NCBI GenBank assembly: GCA_025350055.1
Contig: JANXYK010000029.1
Coordinates: 124,001 to 188,000, forward strand
Direction: 5' to 3'
DNA: 64,000 nt
Source: Gammaproteobacteria bacterium
Lineage (GTDB): Bacteria > Pseudomonadota > Gammaproteobacteria > Steroidobacterales > Steroidobacteraceae
The position numbers were made by a program, and so were the translations under genes. This document shows, in pieces, positions 49,714 to 58,986 of the stretch (positions are counted from its first letter, which is position 1; each line of letters opens with the position of its first letter). The notes below the pieces were generated by a model. It saw only the letters and a list, made by a program, of their open reading frames with translations. It was not told the origin of the DNA and did no database searches.

Positions 49714-50130
49714 CTACCAGAGATCCGGCTGTTCGATGAATTCGACCAGGTTGCCGAAGTTGTCGCGGATGAAAATGTTCGGCGCCATGTCCTTCAATCC
49801 GCCGACGAACACGATGTCGACGCCCTTGGCGCGAAATTCACGCTCCACTTCCGCGACGCTCTGGATCGCGAAGCACACATGCTTGTTGCCGTGGGTCTGC
49901 AGGTCGCGGTTGGGCAGGCGCCGTTCCTCCGGCAGCGGCTTGGCGCCGGCCACCTCGAAGATCTCCATGCGCAGCGGCCCGCGCTTGAGTATGGCCGCCT
50001 TGGCATTCGCGGGCGGGATGTCGAAGCGGCACTCCACTTCGAAGCCCAGCACCTCGCGATGCCAGGTGATCGAGGCCTCGAGATCCGGCACACTGACTCC
50101 GCCGTGGTGATGTTTGAGTTCTGCGGGCAC
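49714..50130 (-). CDS. VOC (glyoxalase/dioxygenase) family protein
   Basis: A 138-residue vicinal-oxygen-chelate protein. The beta-alpha-beta-beta-beta repeats are recognisable: HHHGGVSVPDLEASITWHREVLGF opens the first, and HVCFAIQSVAEVEREFRAKG the second. Candidate metal ligands are His in HHGGVSV, His in GNKHVCF and Glu in LVEFIEQ. The substrate is unknown. GTG 50130 has GGAGG 7 nt upstream. It converges with maeB, whose stop is 4 bp away, and is divergent from yciH. Confidence 0.82.
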   Translation of the reverse strand: MPAELKHHHGGVSVPDLEASITWHREVLGFEVECRFDIPPANAKAAILKRGPLRMEIFEVAGAKPLPEERRLPNRDLQTHGNKHVCFAIQSVAEVEREFRAKGVDIVFVGGLKDMAPNIFIRDNFGNLVEFIEQPDLW

Positions 50131-50180
50131 GGTTCACCTCCAGTGACGCTGATCATAGCCCAGGAGTGCAGCTAGCCTCG

Positions 50181-50528
50181 ATGTCGATCGTCTATCGCAG
50201 TGATGTGGGGCGCATCTGCCCCGGCTGCCGCCGGCCGGTGGCGCAGTGCGCCTGCAAGGACCCGCGTGGCAAGCCACTGCCCAATGCCACTGGCGCGGTG
50301 CGGGTGTCGCGCCAGACGCAGGGCAGGGGTGGCAAGGCGGTGACGCTGATCACGGGTCTTCCACTCGATGAGGCGCAGCTGGCAGTGCTGGCCGGCGAGC
50401 TCAAGCGCCGCTGCGGTTCAGGCGGCACGGTGCGCGAGGGCACGATCGAGATCCAGGGCGAGCATCGCGACGCGCTGGTGACCGAGTTGCAGCGGCGCGG
50501 ATTCGCCGCCAAGCGCGCTGGCGGCTGA
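50181..50528 (+). CDS. yciH: YciH/SUI1 translation factor-like protein
   Basis: A 115-residue bacterial homologue of eukaryotic initiation factor eIF1. The C-terminal SUI1 domain reads KAVTLITGLPLDEAQLAVLAG, GSGGTVREGTIEIQGEH and ends ELQRRGFAAKRAGG. The N-terminal 35 residues carry four cysteines (CPGCRRPVAQCAC) that may bind zinc. Bacterial YciH can discriminate against non-canonical initiation complexes in vitro, but its role in the cell is uncertain. ATG 50181 starts the family-typical N-terminus. It converges with rapZ 4 bp away. Confidence 0.9.
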   Translation: MSIVYRSDVGRICPGCRRPVAQCACKDPRGKPLPNATGAVRVSRQTQGRGGKAVTLITGLPLDEAQLAVLAGELKRRCGSGGTVREGTIEIQGEHRDALVTELQRRGFAAKRAGG

Positions 50529-50532
50529 CGCG

Positions 50533-51411
50533 CTATCGTGCTGGCTGCGCCGTCTCCGGCAGCCCCGAGTGACGCACACGCACTTCCGGATACTGCTGGG
50601 CGAAGCGCGCCGCCAGCTGCTCCGCGATATACACCGACCGGTGCTGGCCACCCGTGCAACCGATCGCCACCGTGAGATAGCGGCGCGCGCTGGCGCGGAA
50701 TTCCGGGATGCGCGCGTGCATGAATTTCTCGATGTCATCGATGAGGCTCTGCACGCCGGGCTGCGTCTCCAGAAATTTGATCACCGCCGGATCGCGGCCG
50801 GTGAGCGGGCGCAGCGCCGATTCCCAGTAGGGGTTCGGCAGTGAACGCGCATCGAAGACGAAATCGGCGTCGCCGGGAATGCCGTGCTTGAAGCCGAAGG
50901 ATTCCACCAGCAGCGAGAGACGATCGCGCGCTCGATTGTCGAGCCGGCGGTAGATCAGGTCGCGCAGCCCGTGCACGCCCATGCGTGAGGTATCGACCAC
51001 CAGGTCCGCGTGGTTGAGCACCGGCTCGAGCAGCCGATGCTCGGTGGCGATGGCCTCGCGCAGGCTCTCGCCCTGGCGGCTCAAGGGGTGTACGCGGCGT
51101 GTCTCGGCGAAGCGGCGCAGCAGCTCGTCGTCATTGGCGACCAGGTACAGCACTTCGCAGTCGATGCCGCTGCGCTTGAGTTCATCGACCAGCTTCGGCA
51201 CTGAGGCGATCTCGGCATCAGTGTTGCGTGCATCGAGCCCGACGGCGGTACGCTCGTAGGTCTTCTCGCCACTGCGCACGGTGTGCGATATGAAGGGCTT
51301 GAGCAACGCAGCCGGAATGTTGTCGATGCAGTAGTAGCCCAGGTCCTCGAGCATGTGCAGCGCCACGCTCTTGCCGGCGCCCGATAGCCCGCTGACGATG
51401 ATCAGACGCAC
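50533..51411 (-). CDS. rapZ: RNase adapter protein RapZ
   Basis: RapZ binds nucleotides and small RNAs; in E. coli it delivers GlmZ to RNase E to control glucosamine-6-phosphate synthesis. The 292-residue protein has the P-loop GLSGAGKSVALHMLEDLGYYC, the Walker B-like DTSRMGVHGLRDLI, and the C-terminal domain with IGCTGGQHRSVY. GTG 51411 is the start. It lies 11 bp downstream of hpf in the rpoN operon. ptsN, and npr, which flank it in E. coli, are not here. No glmZ-like RNA is visible in the window. Confidence 0.96.
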   Translation of the reverse strand: MRLIIVSGLSGAGKSVALHMLEDLGYYCIDNIPAALLKPFISHTVRSGEKTYERTAVGLDARNTDAEIASVPKLVDELKRSGIDCEVLYLVANDDELLRRFAETRRVHPLSRQGESLREAIATEHRLLEPVLNHADLVVDTSRMGVHGLRDLIYRRLDNRARDRLSLLVESFGFKHGIPGDADFVFDARSLPNPYWESALRPLTGRDPAVIKFLETQPGVQSLIDDIEKFMHARIPEFRASARRYLTVAIGCTGGQHRSVYIAEQLAARFAQQYPEVRVRHSGLPETAQPAR

Positions 51412-51422
51412 AGTAGTCTGCC

Positions 51423-51743
51423 TTACAGGCGCGCGCTTTTCTGCGCTTCGGCCGCGTGATGATCGGTGGCTTTTTCCTTGTGCTTGAGCACCCGCCGGTC
51501 AAGCTTGTCGACCAGCGCATCGATCGAGGCGTACATGTTCTCATCGACCGCCACCGCATGAATGGTCTCGCCGCGCATGTGTAGCGTCGCCTCGGCCTTG
51601 TGCAGGAGCTTTTCCACGGTCAGCACGCAGTGCGTGTCCATCACATGATCGAAGTGGCGCCCCAGTTTTTCCAGCCGCTTCTCGACATAGGCGCGCAGCG
51701 AGGCAGTGATCTCGACGTGGTGACCGGTAACGCTCAATTGCAT
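51423..51743 (-). CDS. hpf: Ribosome hibernation promoting factor
   Basis: A 106-residue protein of the short HPF/YfiA family that binds the 30S decoding region and inactivates ribosomes in stationary phase. MQLSVTGHHVEITASLRAYVEKRL is the typical opening, and the basic patch around RRVLKHKEKATDHH is present. ATG 51743 is fixed by homology. It follows rpoN by 51 bp and precedes rapZ by 11 bp, matching the rpoN operon of other gammaproteobacteria. Confidence 0.95.
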   Translation of the reverse strand: MQLSVTGHHVEITASLRAYVEKRLEKLGRHFDHVMDTHCVLTVEKLLHKAEATLHMRGETIHAVAVDENMYASIDALVDKLDRRVLKHKEKATDHHAAEAQKSARL

Positions 51744-51794
51744 GGGGCTACTCCTTGACGGTGATCTCACTCAAACTCGAAATGATGGCCGCGT

Positions 51795-53222
51795 TCATGA
51801 CGCCGCAATCCGGCGCCGCTCGTTGGAGGGCGCCAATCCCAGGATCTCGCGGTACTTTGCCACGGTGCGGCGCGCCACCGGAATGCCCTCGCCGGAGAGC
51901 AGCTCGGCCAGGCGACTGTCGCTCAGCGGATTGCCCGGATCTTCCTCGCGGATGAGCTTGCGGATCTTGGCGCGAATCGCGGTCGAGGAGGTGCCAGCGC
52001 CCCCGGCGCTTTCCACCTGGCTGGAGAAGAAATAGCGCAGCTCGAACACGCCGCGCGGGGTGTGCATGTATTTGCCGGAGGTGATGCGCGAGACCGTGGA
52101 TTCGTGCATCTCGATGGCCTCGGCGATGTCGCGCAGGATCATCGGCCGCATGTGCTCTTCGCCCTGCTCGAGGAAGTCCTGCTGCCGCTCGACGATCGAG
52201 CGCACCACTTTCAGCAGCGTATCCTGGCGGATCTCCAGGCTCTTGAGCAGCCAGCGCGCTTCCTGCAATTGGGTGCGCATGGTCGCGTGGCCGGCGCCGC
52301 GGCCGATCAGCTGCGCGTAGTCCTGGTTCACGCGCACGCGCGGGAGCGTGGTGCCATTGGCTTCCACCGACCAGCCGCGCGTGGTGCGGCGCACGAACAC
52401 ATCGGGCACCACGTATTCGGGCGCGGCGGAGCTCAACACCGAGCCGGGCCGCGGATGGCAGGCGCGCACCAGCACCAGCGCCTGCGCGAGTTCCTCTTCA
52501 TCGCAGGCGATCACGCGCCGCAGCGCGGCCGGGTCGCGACCGGCCATGAGTTCGAGGTGCGAACGCGCGATGGTGCGCGCGCACTCGAGCCCCGGCGTGT
52601 CGGCTTCGAGCTGCACGAGCTGCAGCAGCAGGCATTCGCTTAGCGTACGGGCGCCGACGCCGGAAGGGTCGAGCGTCTGCACCATGATCAGTACGTTTTC
52701 GATCTCGGCGACAGTGCAATCAATTTCGGGCCGCAGTGTCGCGGCGACTTCCTCGAGCGCATCGCCCAGATACCCATTGTTGTTGATGGCATCGACAATG
52801 GCGCGCGCGATCGCCAGCTCGCGCGGCGTCAGCTGCGCGAGCTCCAGCTGCCAGAGCAGGTGATCGCGCAGCGAAGTCGCGCCCGCATCCGCGAATTCCT
52901 GCTGGCGCTCGTCATCGCCCGGGCTCCAGGGGTTTTCGGCCGGCCCGACGCTCTGGTCGTTCCAGCCATCGTCGATCACTTCGACCTGCGCCACCGGTTC
53001 GGGCGAGGCCTGCTCGCCGCCCATCTCGGTGGTGGCCAGCGGCTGGAAGGTGGCAGTGTCGTTTTCTTCATCCTGCTCGAGCATCACGTTGGATTCGAGT
53101 GCTTCGCGGATGTGCGCCAGCAGGTCGATGGTCGGCAGCTGTAGCAGCCGGATGGCCTGTTGCAGCTGCGGCGTCATCGTCAGCTGCTGGCCGAGGCGTA
53201 ATTGCAATGAGGCTTTAAGCAT
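51795..53222 (-). CDS. rpoN: RNA polymerase sigma-54 factor
   Basis: A protein of 475 residues. The glutamine-rich activator-interaction region I is present (RLGQQLTMTPQLQQAIRLLQ), followed by an acidic region II, the core-binding region and the DNA-binding C-terminus with the RPN box (ARRTVAKYRE, about 450-459). RpoN depends on AAA+ activators to open -24/-12 promoters. It is downstream of lptB (82-bp gap) and upstream of hpf. The low-complexity acidic stretch EEDEENDTATF-like segment at residues 45-60 is normal for region II. Confidence 0.97.
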   Translation of the reverse strand: MLKASLQLRLGQQLTMTPQLQQAIRLLQLPTIDLLAHIREALESNVMLEQDEENDTATFQPLATTEMGGEQASPEPVAQVEVIDDGWNDQSVGPAENPWSPGDDERQQEFADAGATSLRDHLLWQLELAQLTPRELAIARAIVDAINNNGYLGDALEEVAATLRPEIDCTVAEIENVLIMVQTLDPSGVGARTLSECLLLQLVQLEADTPGLECARTIARSHLELMAGRDPAALRRVIACDEEELAQALVLVRACHPRPGSVLSSAAPEYVVPDVFVRRTTRGWSVEANGTTLPRVRVNQDYAQLIGRGAGHATMRTQLQEARWLLKSLEIRQDTLLKVVRSIVERQQDFLEQGEEHMRPMILRDIAEAIEMHESTVSRITSGKYMHTPRGVFELRYFFSSQVESAGGAGTSSTAIRAKIRKLIREEDPGNPLSDSRLAELLSGEGIPVARRTVAKYREILGLAPSNERRRIAAS

Positions 53223-53304
53223 CAGCGTCTTTCACCTTCCATGGTGCGGACGCTCGGGCGCGAGTCAAGAATTTGCGAGAGTTCCAGTTTAGGCAACGGG
53301 CGGT

Positions 53305-54030
53305 CTACAAGCTGAATGATTCACCCAAGTACACCTCACGGACGATGGGGTTGGCAAGCACTTCAGTGCCGGTTCCGGAAGCAATTACCGCACCGCGGTT
53401 CACAATGTACGCCCGGGTGCAGACGCCGAGCGTTTCGCGCACATTATGGTCGGTAATCAGCACGCCGATGCCGCGCGCCGCCAGGTCGCGGATGATGGTC
53501 TGGATGTCGGCCACCGACAGCGGGTCGACGCCCGCAAAGGGCTCGTCCAGCAGGATGAAGCGCGGCTCGGCCGCCAGCGCGCGCGCAATTTCCACGCGCC
53601 GGCGCTCGCCGCCCGAGAGCGACTGGCCCAGGCTCGCGCGCACGTGGCCGATGTGCAGCTGCTCGAGCAGTTCCTCGAGCCGGTGGTTTCGCGACGCAGC
53701 ATCGAGTTCCGGACGCAGTTCCAGTATCGAGAGGATGTTGTCGGCGCTCGACATGCGCCGGAACACCGAGGCCTCCTGTGGCAGGTAACCCAGCCCCAGG
53801 CGCGCGCGCTCGTCGATGCCGAGGCCCGTGACATCGCGCTCATCGAGCAGGATGCGGCCGCTATCGGCGCCGATCAGGCCGACGATCATGTAGAAGGCCG
53901 TGGTCTTGCCCGCGCCGTTGGGCCCGAGCAAGCCCACGACTTCGCCCGTGTTGATTTCAAGCGACAGGCTGTTCACCACCTGGCGGGTGCGATAGCTCTT
54001 GCACAGTTCCTGCGCGCGCAGCTTGCTCAA
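53305..54030 (-). CDS. lptB: LPS export ATPase LptB
   Basis: The ATPase of the LptB2FG transporter that extracts LPS from the inner membrane. A protein of 241 residues with GPNGAGKTT (Walker A), [15 protein letters not shown] (signature) and [15 protein letters not shown] (Walker B), then [10 protein letters not shown]. The start is TTG 54030, which overlaps the lptA stop as TTGA; the frame is open further upstream inside lptA but that part is not homologous. E. coli LptB has the same length. Translational coupling to lptA is likely. Confidence 0.96.
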   Translation of the reverse strand: MSKLRAQELCKSYRTRQVVNSLSLEINTGEVVGLLGPNGAGKTTAFYMIVGLIGADSGRILLDERDVTGLGIDERARLGLGYLPQEASVFRRMSSADNILSILELRPELDAASRNHRLEELLEQLHIGHVRASLGQSLSGGERRRVEIARALAAEPRFILLDEPFAGVDPLSVADIQTIIRDLAARGIGVLITDHNVRETLGVCTRAYIVNRGAVIASGTGTEVLANPIVREVYLGESFSL

Positions 54031-54830
54031 GAGGTGGCGCCTGTCGACGCAGCGGCAGTAGCTGCGGGCGCTGCGCCGGGTGTCGCCGCCGGTGCCAGCG
54101 CGGGCGCGCCGCCGGGAGCGGCCCCTGGTGTTGTGCCCGGCGCGGCCCCAGGCGCTGCGCCTGGGGCAGTGGCCGGCGTACTGCCGGGTTTGCACGGGCG
54201 GATCGTGCCCTGCACGCGGCCGCCGCCGCCTGCGGTGTCCGAGCCCTGTGCGTGCACGCTGCGCTGCGCCAGGTTGTAGACGAACAGCGCGGCGCGCGTC
54301 TCGTTGCAGCCATCGCGTGTGATCCAGGCGTCGCCGCGCAGCCGGATCTCGCCGGCCCCCAGGTCGTACTCGATGCTACTGGCGTGGCCGCGCACGCCGG
54401 TGTCGCTCTCGAAGGTGGCGGGCGTGCCGGTGGCAAGCGCGGTGTTGAGCTTGCTGCCCAGGAAATGCACGCGCGCGCTGTCGGCCGTGAGCGTGCCCTG
54501 GGCCACGCGCACTTCGACCGCGCCGGTCAGCACCCAGTTGCTGTCGTTGAAGTTCAGGCTGGAGGCTTCGGCCACGTTGGCGCTGACATGCATCGGGCTG
54601 CCGCCCTGATACACGACGATGTCGTGCAGCACTACCTTGTCACGCTCGTAGTCCGCCGGTCCGCTGGCGCTGAAGCACAGGTTCCCGGTGGCGCAGGGCA
54701 CTTCAGGCTCGCCAGCAGCCGCGCTGCGGTCCACGTACAGCAGCGCTACGGCCGCAGCCAAAGCAGGCAGCGCAGCCCATGCGGCCGCCGCCTGCAGTGG
54801 AACAGCCCGGTCAGTGCGTGAATTCGCCAT
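54027..54830 (-). CDS. lptA: LPS periplasmic bridge protein LptA with Pro/Ala tail
   Basis: LptA polymerises into the periplasmic bridge that carries LPS to the outer membrane. A signal-like N-terminus ([14 protein letters not shown]) precedes the OstA beta-jellyroll: [37 protein letters not shown] and [14 protein letters not shown]. The family core ends near residue 205. Beyond that is a 60-residue tail made of PGAAP-like repeats ([14 protein letters not shown]), which E. coli LptA (185 residues) lacks. Total length is 267. The ATG lies within the end of lptC, and the stop overlaps lptB. Confidence 0.92.
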   Translation of the reverse strand: MANSRTDRAVPLQAAAAWAALPALAAAVALLYVDRSAAAGEPEVPCATGNLCFSASGPADYERDKVVLHDIVVYQGGSPMHVSANVAEASSLNFNDSNWVLTGAVEVRVAQGTLTADSARVHFLGSKLNTALATGTPATFESDTGVRGHASSIEYDLGAGEIRLRGDAWITRDGCNETRAALFVYNLAQRSVHAQGSDTAGGGGRVQGTIRPCKPGSTPATAPGAAPGAAPGTTPGAAPGGAPALAPAATPGAAPAATAAASTGATS

Positions 54831-55359
54831 GAATGTGCGATTCTAGTCGCAGGCTGTCGCTCTTCATATCGGCATGCAGCCCCGTCGCGCTGAGCCGGTT
54901 GCGTCCCCAGTCGATATTCACCAGGGCCGGCGTGTCGAGTTTTTGCTGCTGCAGGTCGACGTTCAGTGCTTCGGTGCGGATGCTGATCGGCGCCGCACCG
55001 AGCGCGCTGCTGGCCTGCACGTTGCCGCTAAGCTCGAGCTGCTGGGTGTCGGGTGGCATGAGTCCGTTTTGCGCGCTCAAGGTCCACGCGCTCCGGCCCT
55101 GGTGCGTGAACTGCGGATTGCTGAGCATCACGGGTGACTCCGGCGTGGCCTGCTCGATGCGCTCGGCGCGCAGGCGGAACTGCTCCAGTCCGTCGTTGCC
55201 GGTTTCCAGCAGGTCGGCCGAGATCGCGACATAGCCGGGTTCGGCGTTGCCATGGGCGACGGCCGTGGTGTTGGCGATGGGTTCAGGCCGCGGGCGCGCC
55301 TGCCACAACCACAGGCCCAGTGCAGCGGCGAACACCAGCAGCAGGCCCAGGCGCCGCAT
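54811..55359 (-). CDS. lptC: LPS export protein LptC
   Basis: A bitopic protein of 182 residues that links LptB2FG to LptA. One N-terminal membrane helix (LGLLLVFAAALGLWLWQA) is followed by a periplasmic OstA-like domain with GYVAISADLLETGNDGLEQFR and LELSGNVQASSALG. ATG 55359 shares its A with the kdsC stop (TGATG); the codon before it is TTG. It overlaps lptA by 20 bp. Sequence conservation in this family is low, so the identification rests on topology, the OstA pattern and gene order. Confidence 0.92.
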   Translation of the reverse strand: MRRLGLLLVFAAALGLWLWQARPRPEPIANTTAVAHGNAEPGYVAISADLLETGNDGLEQFRLRAERIEQATPESPVMLSNPQFTHQGRSAWTLSAQNGLMPPDTQQLELSGNVQASSALGAAPISIRTEALNVDLQQQKLDTPALVNIDWGRNRLSATGLHADMKSDSLRLESHIHGEFTH

Positions 55360-55856
55360 CAACGCCGCCGCGTGCGCGCGGCCAGCAGCGCATCGCAGAT
55401 CTCGCGCACCGCGCCGCGTCCGCCCGGCAGGCGCGTGCGCCGATGGGCAACACGGCGCGCATCCGCGTGGGCATCGGCCACGGCGATCGCGAGCCCCACG
55501 CGCGCAAGCAAAGGCACATCGGGCGTGTCGTCGCCGATCGCCGCGCAGGCCTTGGCGGCGATGCCCAGCCGCGCGATGAGCTTTTCGAAGGCCGCGGCCT
55601 TGTCGTCCACGCCCTGCTGCAGTTCGCTGATGCCGAGGTCTGCGCAGCGGCGCACCACCGCGGCCGAATCGCGCCCGGAGATCACTGCGATCGTCACGCC
55701 AGCGCGTGCCAGCGCCTTGATGCCGTGGCCATCGCGCACATGGAAGGTTTTTTCGGTTTCGCCGTTCGCGCCGTAACGCAGCGTGCCGTCGGTGAGTACG
55801 CCATCGACATCGAGCACCAGCAGTTTGATCGCAGCAAGGGCAGTCGGACGGCGCAT
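55359..55856 (-). CDS. kdsC: KDO-8-phosphate phosphatase
   Basis: A HAD phosphatase that removes phosphate from KDO-8-P to give KDO for lipid A. The 165-residue protein has KLLVLDVDGVLTDGTL (catalytic Asp pair), ISGRDSAAVVRR, and GDDTPDVPLLARVG (metal-binding Asp). ATG 55856 lies 5 bp after the kdsD stop. The C-terminal HADARRVAHRRTRLPGGRGA is the family's cap-like closing segment. Part of the kdsD-kdsC-lptC-lptA-lptB run. Confidence 0.95.
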   Translation of the reverse strand: MRRPTALAAIKLLVLDVDGVLTDGTLRYGANGETEKTFHVRDGHGIKALARAGVTIAVISGRDSAAVVRRCADLGISELQQGVDDKAAAFEKLIARLGIAAKACAAIGDDTPDVPLLARVGLAIAVADAHADARRVAHRRTRLPGGRGAVREICDALLAARTRRR

Positions 55857-55861
55857 CGCGC

Positions 55862-56857
55862 TTACACGACGCCGGCTCGCATCAGATCGTGCACGTTGAG
55901 CGCACCGACCAGGCACTGCGACTCATCGACCACCAGCAGCGCCGTGACGCGATGGGTTTCCATCAGGTGCGCCGCGGTCGCCGCGAGCTCGCGCGGCCCG
56001 ATCCTGCGGCCGCCGGGCGTCATCACCTCGCGCATCGTCGCCTTGTGGATGTCAATGCGCTGATCGAGCGCGCGGCGCAGATCGCCATCGGAGAACACGC
56101 CGAGCGCGCGGCCCTCGGCATCGACCACGGCGGCGATGCCCAGTCCCTTGGCGCTCATCTCCACCAGCCCCGCGGCGAGCGGCGTATCGGGGCCGACGCG
56201 CGGCAGCGCCGCGTCGCGTCGCATGATGTCTTCCACGTGCATCAGCAGCCGGCGACCCAGGCTCCCGCCTGGATGCGCACGCGCGAAATCCTCGGCGGAG
56301 AAACCGCGCGCTTCCAGCACCGCCACTGCCAATGCATCGCCCATCGCCAGCGTGGCCGTGGTGCTGGCGGTGGGCGCGAGATTGTGCGGGCAGGCTTCCT
56401 GTTCGACGCTGACGTCGAGCGCGATGTCCGCGGCGCGCGCCAGCGTTGAGCCGGGCTTGCCGGTCAGCGCCACCAGCGGCACGGCCAGGCGCTTCAGGTG
56501 CGGCAGCAGCACCAGGATTTCCGCCGTCTCGCCCGAGTTGGAGAGCGCCAGCACCACATCCTGGCGCGTGATCATGCCCAGATCCCCGTGCCCGGCTTCG
56601 GCCGGATGCAGGAAGAAGGCCGGCGTGCCGGTGCTGGCTAGCGTGGCCGCGATCTTGCCGCCCACATGCCCCGACTTGCCCATGCCGGTGACGATCACCC
56701 GACCGGTGCAGGCCAGCAGCGTGCGACAGGCGCGGGCGAAGGCCGCATCGAGCCGCGTACTCAGCGCGTTGATGCCTTCCTGTTCGCGCTGCAGCGTGCG
56801 CCGCGCGCTCGCCAGCAGCGCGCTATCGTCGATGGCGGTAGCGCTTGCGGTGCCCAT
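55862..56857 (-). CDS. kdsD: Arabinose-5-phosphate isomerase
   Basis: Makes arabinose 5-phosphate from ribulose 5-phosphate, the first step of KDO synthesis. A protein of 331 residues with a SIS sugar isomerase domain (VIVTGMGKSGHVGGKIAATLAS, HPAEAGHGDLGM, LALSNSGETAEIL) and two CBS domains (from about residue 200, ending VDESQCLVGALNVHDL). It heads the leftward LPS run; the divergent ibaG starts 109 bp away. In E. coli the mla genes sit next to it; they are absent here. Confidence 0.96.
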   Translation of the reverse strand: MGTASATAIDDSALLASARRTLQREQEGINALSTRLDAAFARACRTLLACTGRVIVTGMGKSGHVGGKIAATLASTGTPAFFLHPAEAGHGDLGMITRQDVVLALSNSGETAEILVLLPHLKRLAVPLVALTGKPGSTLARAADIALDVSVEQEACPHNLAPTASTTATLAMGDALAVAVLEARGFSAEDFARAHPGGSLGRRLLMHVEDIMRRDAALPRVGPDTPLAAGLVEMSAKGLGIAAVVDAEGRALGVFSDGDLRRALDQRIDIHKATMREVMTPGGRRIGPRELAATAAHLMETHRVTALLVVDESQCLVGALNVHDLMRAGVV

Positions 56858-56965
56858 AGCCCGGCATCATAACGCGTCCGGCGATACTGCAAGCTCGCCG
56901 CTGCGAGTAAGATGCCGCCACCCGGCGGGCCTCTGCCGCCCTCGTGAATCCTTAGGTTCAATCGA

Positions 56966-58481
<1,516 letters not shown>

Positions 58482-58498
58482 GCGTGCATTTGTGTGGT

Positions 58499-58527
58499 GG
58501 CCCGCGTGAGCATGAGTGGCGCGGGCC
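58499..58527. terminator. GC-rich hairpin after murA
   Basis: GGCCCGCG (58499-58506) and CGCGGGCC (58520-58527) form a perfect 8-bp stem with a 13-base loop, 17 bp past the murA stop. There is no T-tract, so termination would be weak or rho-dependent. Confidence 0.4.
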
Positions 58528-58833
58528 CCTCCAAAGCTCATCCCACACCACTTATGCCCACTCACGTCAGCGTACAAGCGCATGCCCAGTTCGTCGCGCG
58601 GCGGGGAACGGGCGATCCACACTCCGAACAGATCTCATCGCGCGTGCACCGCGATCAGTGCAACGCGACCAATGTGCAGGCTCACTCAGTTCGATACGCA
58701 CCGCCGCGCGTGACTGACGGTGCGCTCAACTCTGGCCCCGGGGTGGATGAAATCGCACGTGATTGGGTCGCCACTTAGTTCCGCGTCCGCGCTCCGCGCG
58801 CAGCCAAGCGCAGGTGACCTGCATTGACCTGTA

Positions 58834-58934
58834 CATCGAGGGTGGTTGGTCGAGCGTGTGGGGGTGGCCGCCCAAAGCGTGTATCGGGGAGCGACGGCGG
58901 CCACCCCCACACGCTCGACCGACCGCCCTCGATG
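58834..58934. repeat. 39-bp inverted repeat (long hairpin)
   Basis: The arms at 58834-58872 and 58896-58934 are 39 bases each and pair over their full length except two positions (58843 and 58847), where T faces G. Both are allowed as G-U pairs when the plus strand is RNA. The loop is 23 bases. The arms begin CATCGAGGG and end GGCCGCC. There are no target-site duplications next to the arms and no transposase. It lies 52 bp past the end of the degS-like gene. No comparable inverted repeat was noticed elsewhere in the window. Confidence 0.9.
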
Positions 58935-58986
58935 CCCGCCAACTCAGGCTACGTGTGCTCTTGATCCCGCGCTGCTGCGCGACCGC

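Larger units (their letters stand above)
58482..58986. other. Non-coding gap between convergent murA and degS-like gene
   Basis: This is the longest gap in the window, 505 bp. No reading frame looks like a protein: frames such as 58494-58778 (+) and 58686-58910 (-) lack ribosome binding sites and have odd composition. It contains a GC-rich hairpin at 58499-58527 and a very long inverted repeat at 58834-58934. Both flanking genes read into it, so it may hold transcription-end signals, or a small RNA. The middle part (58530-58830) shows nothing I can name. Confidence 0.6.

Noticed and set aside
58494-58778. 94-residue plus-strand frame after murA
   Set aside because: No ribosome binding site, odd composition and no motif; treated as non-coding.
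58834-58934. Long hairpin as an integron attC site or a retron msd
   Set aside because: No attC core sites and no integrase; no reverse transcriptase gene in the window. The arms also lack target-site duplications expected of a fresh MITE.
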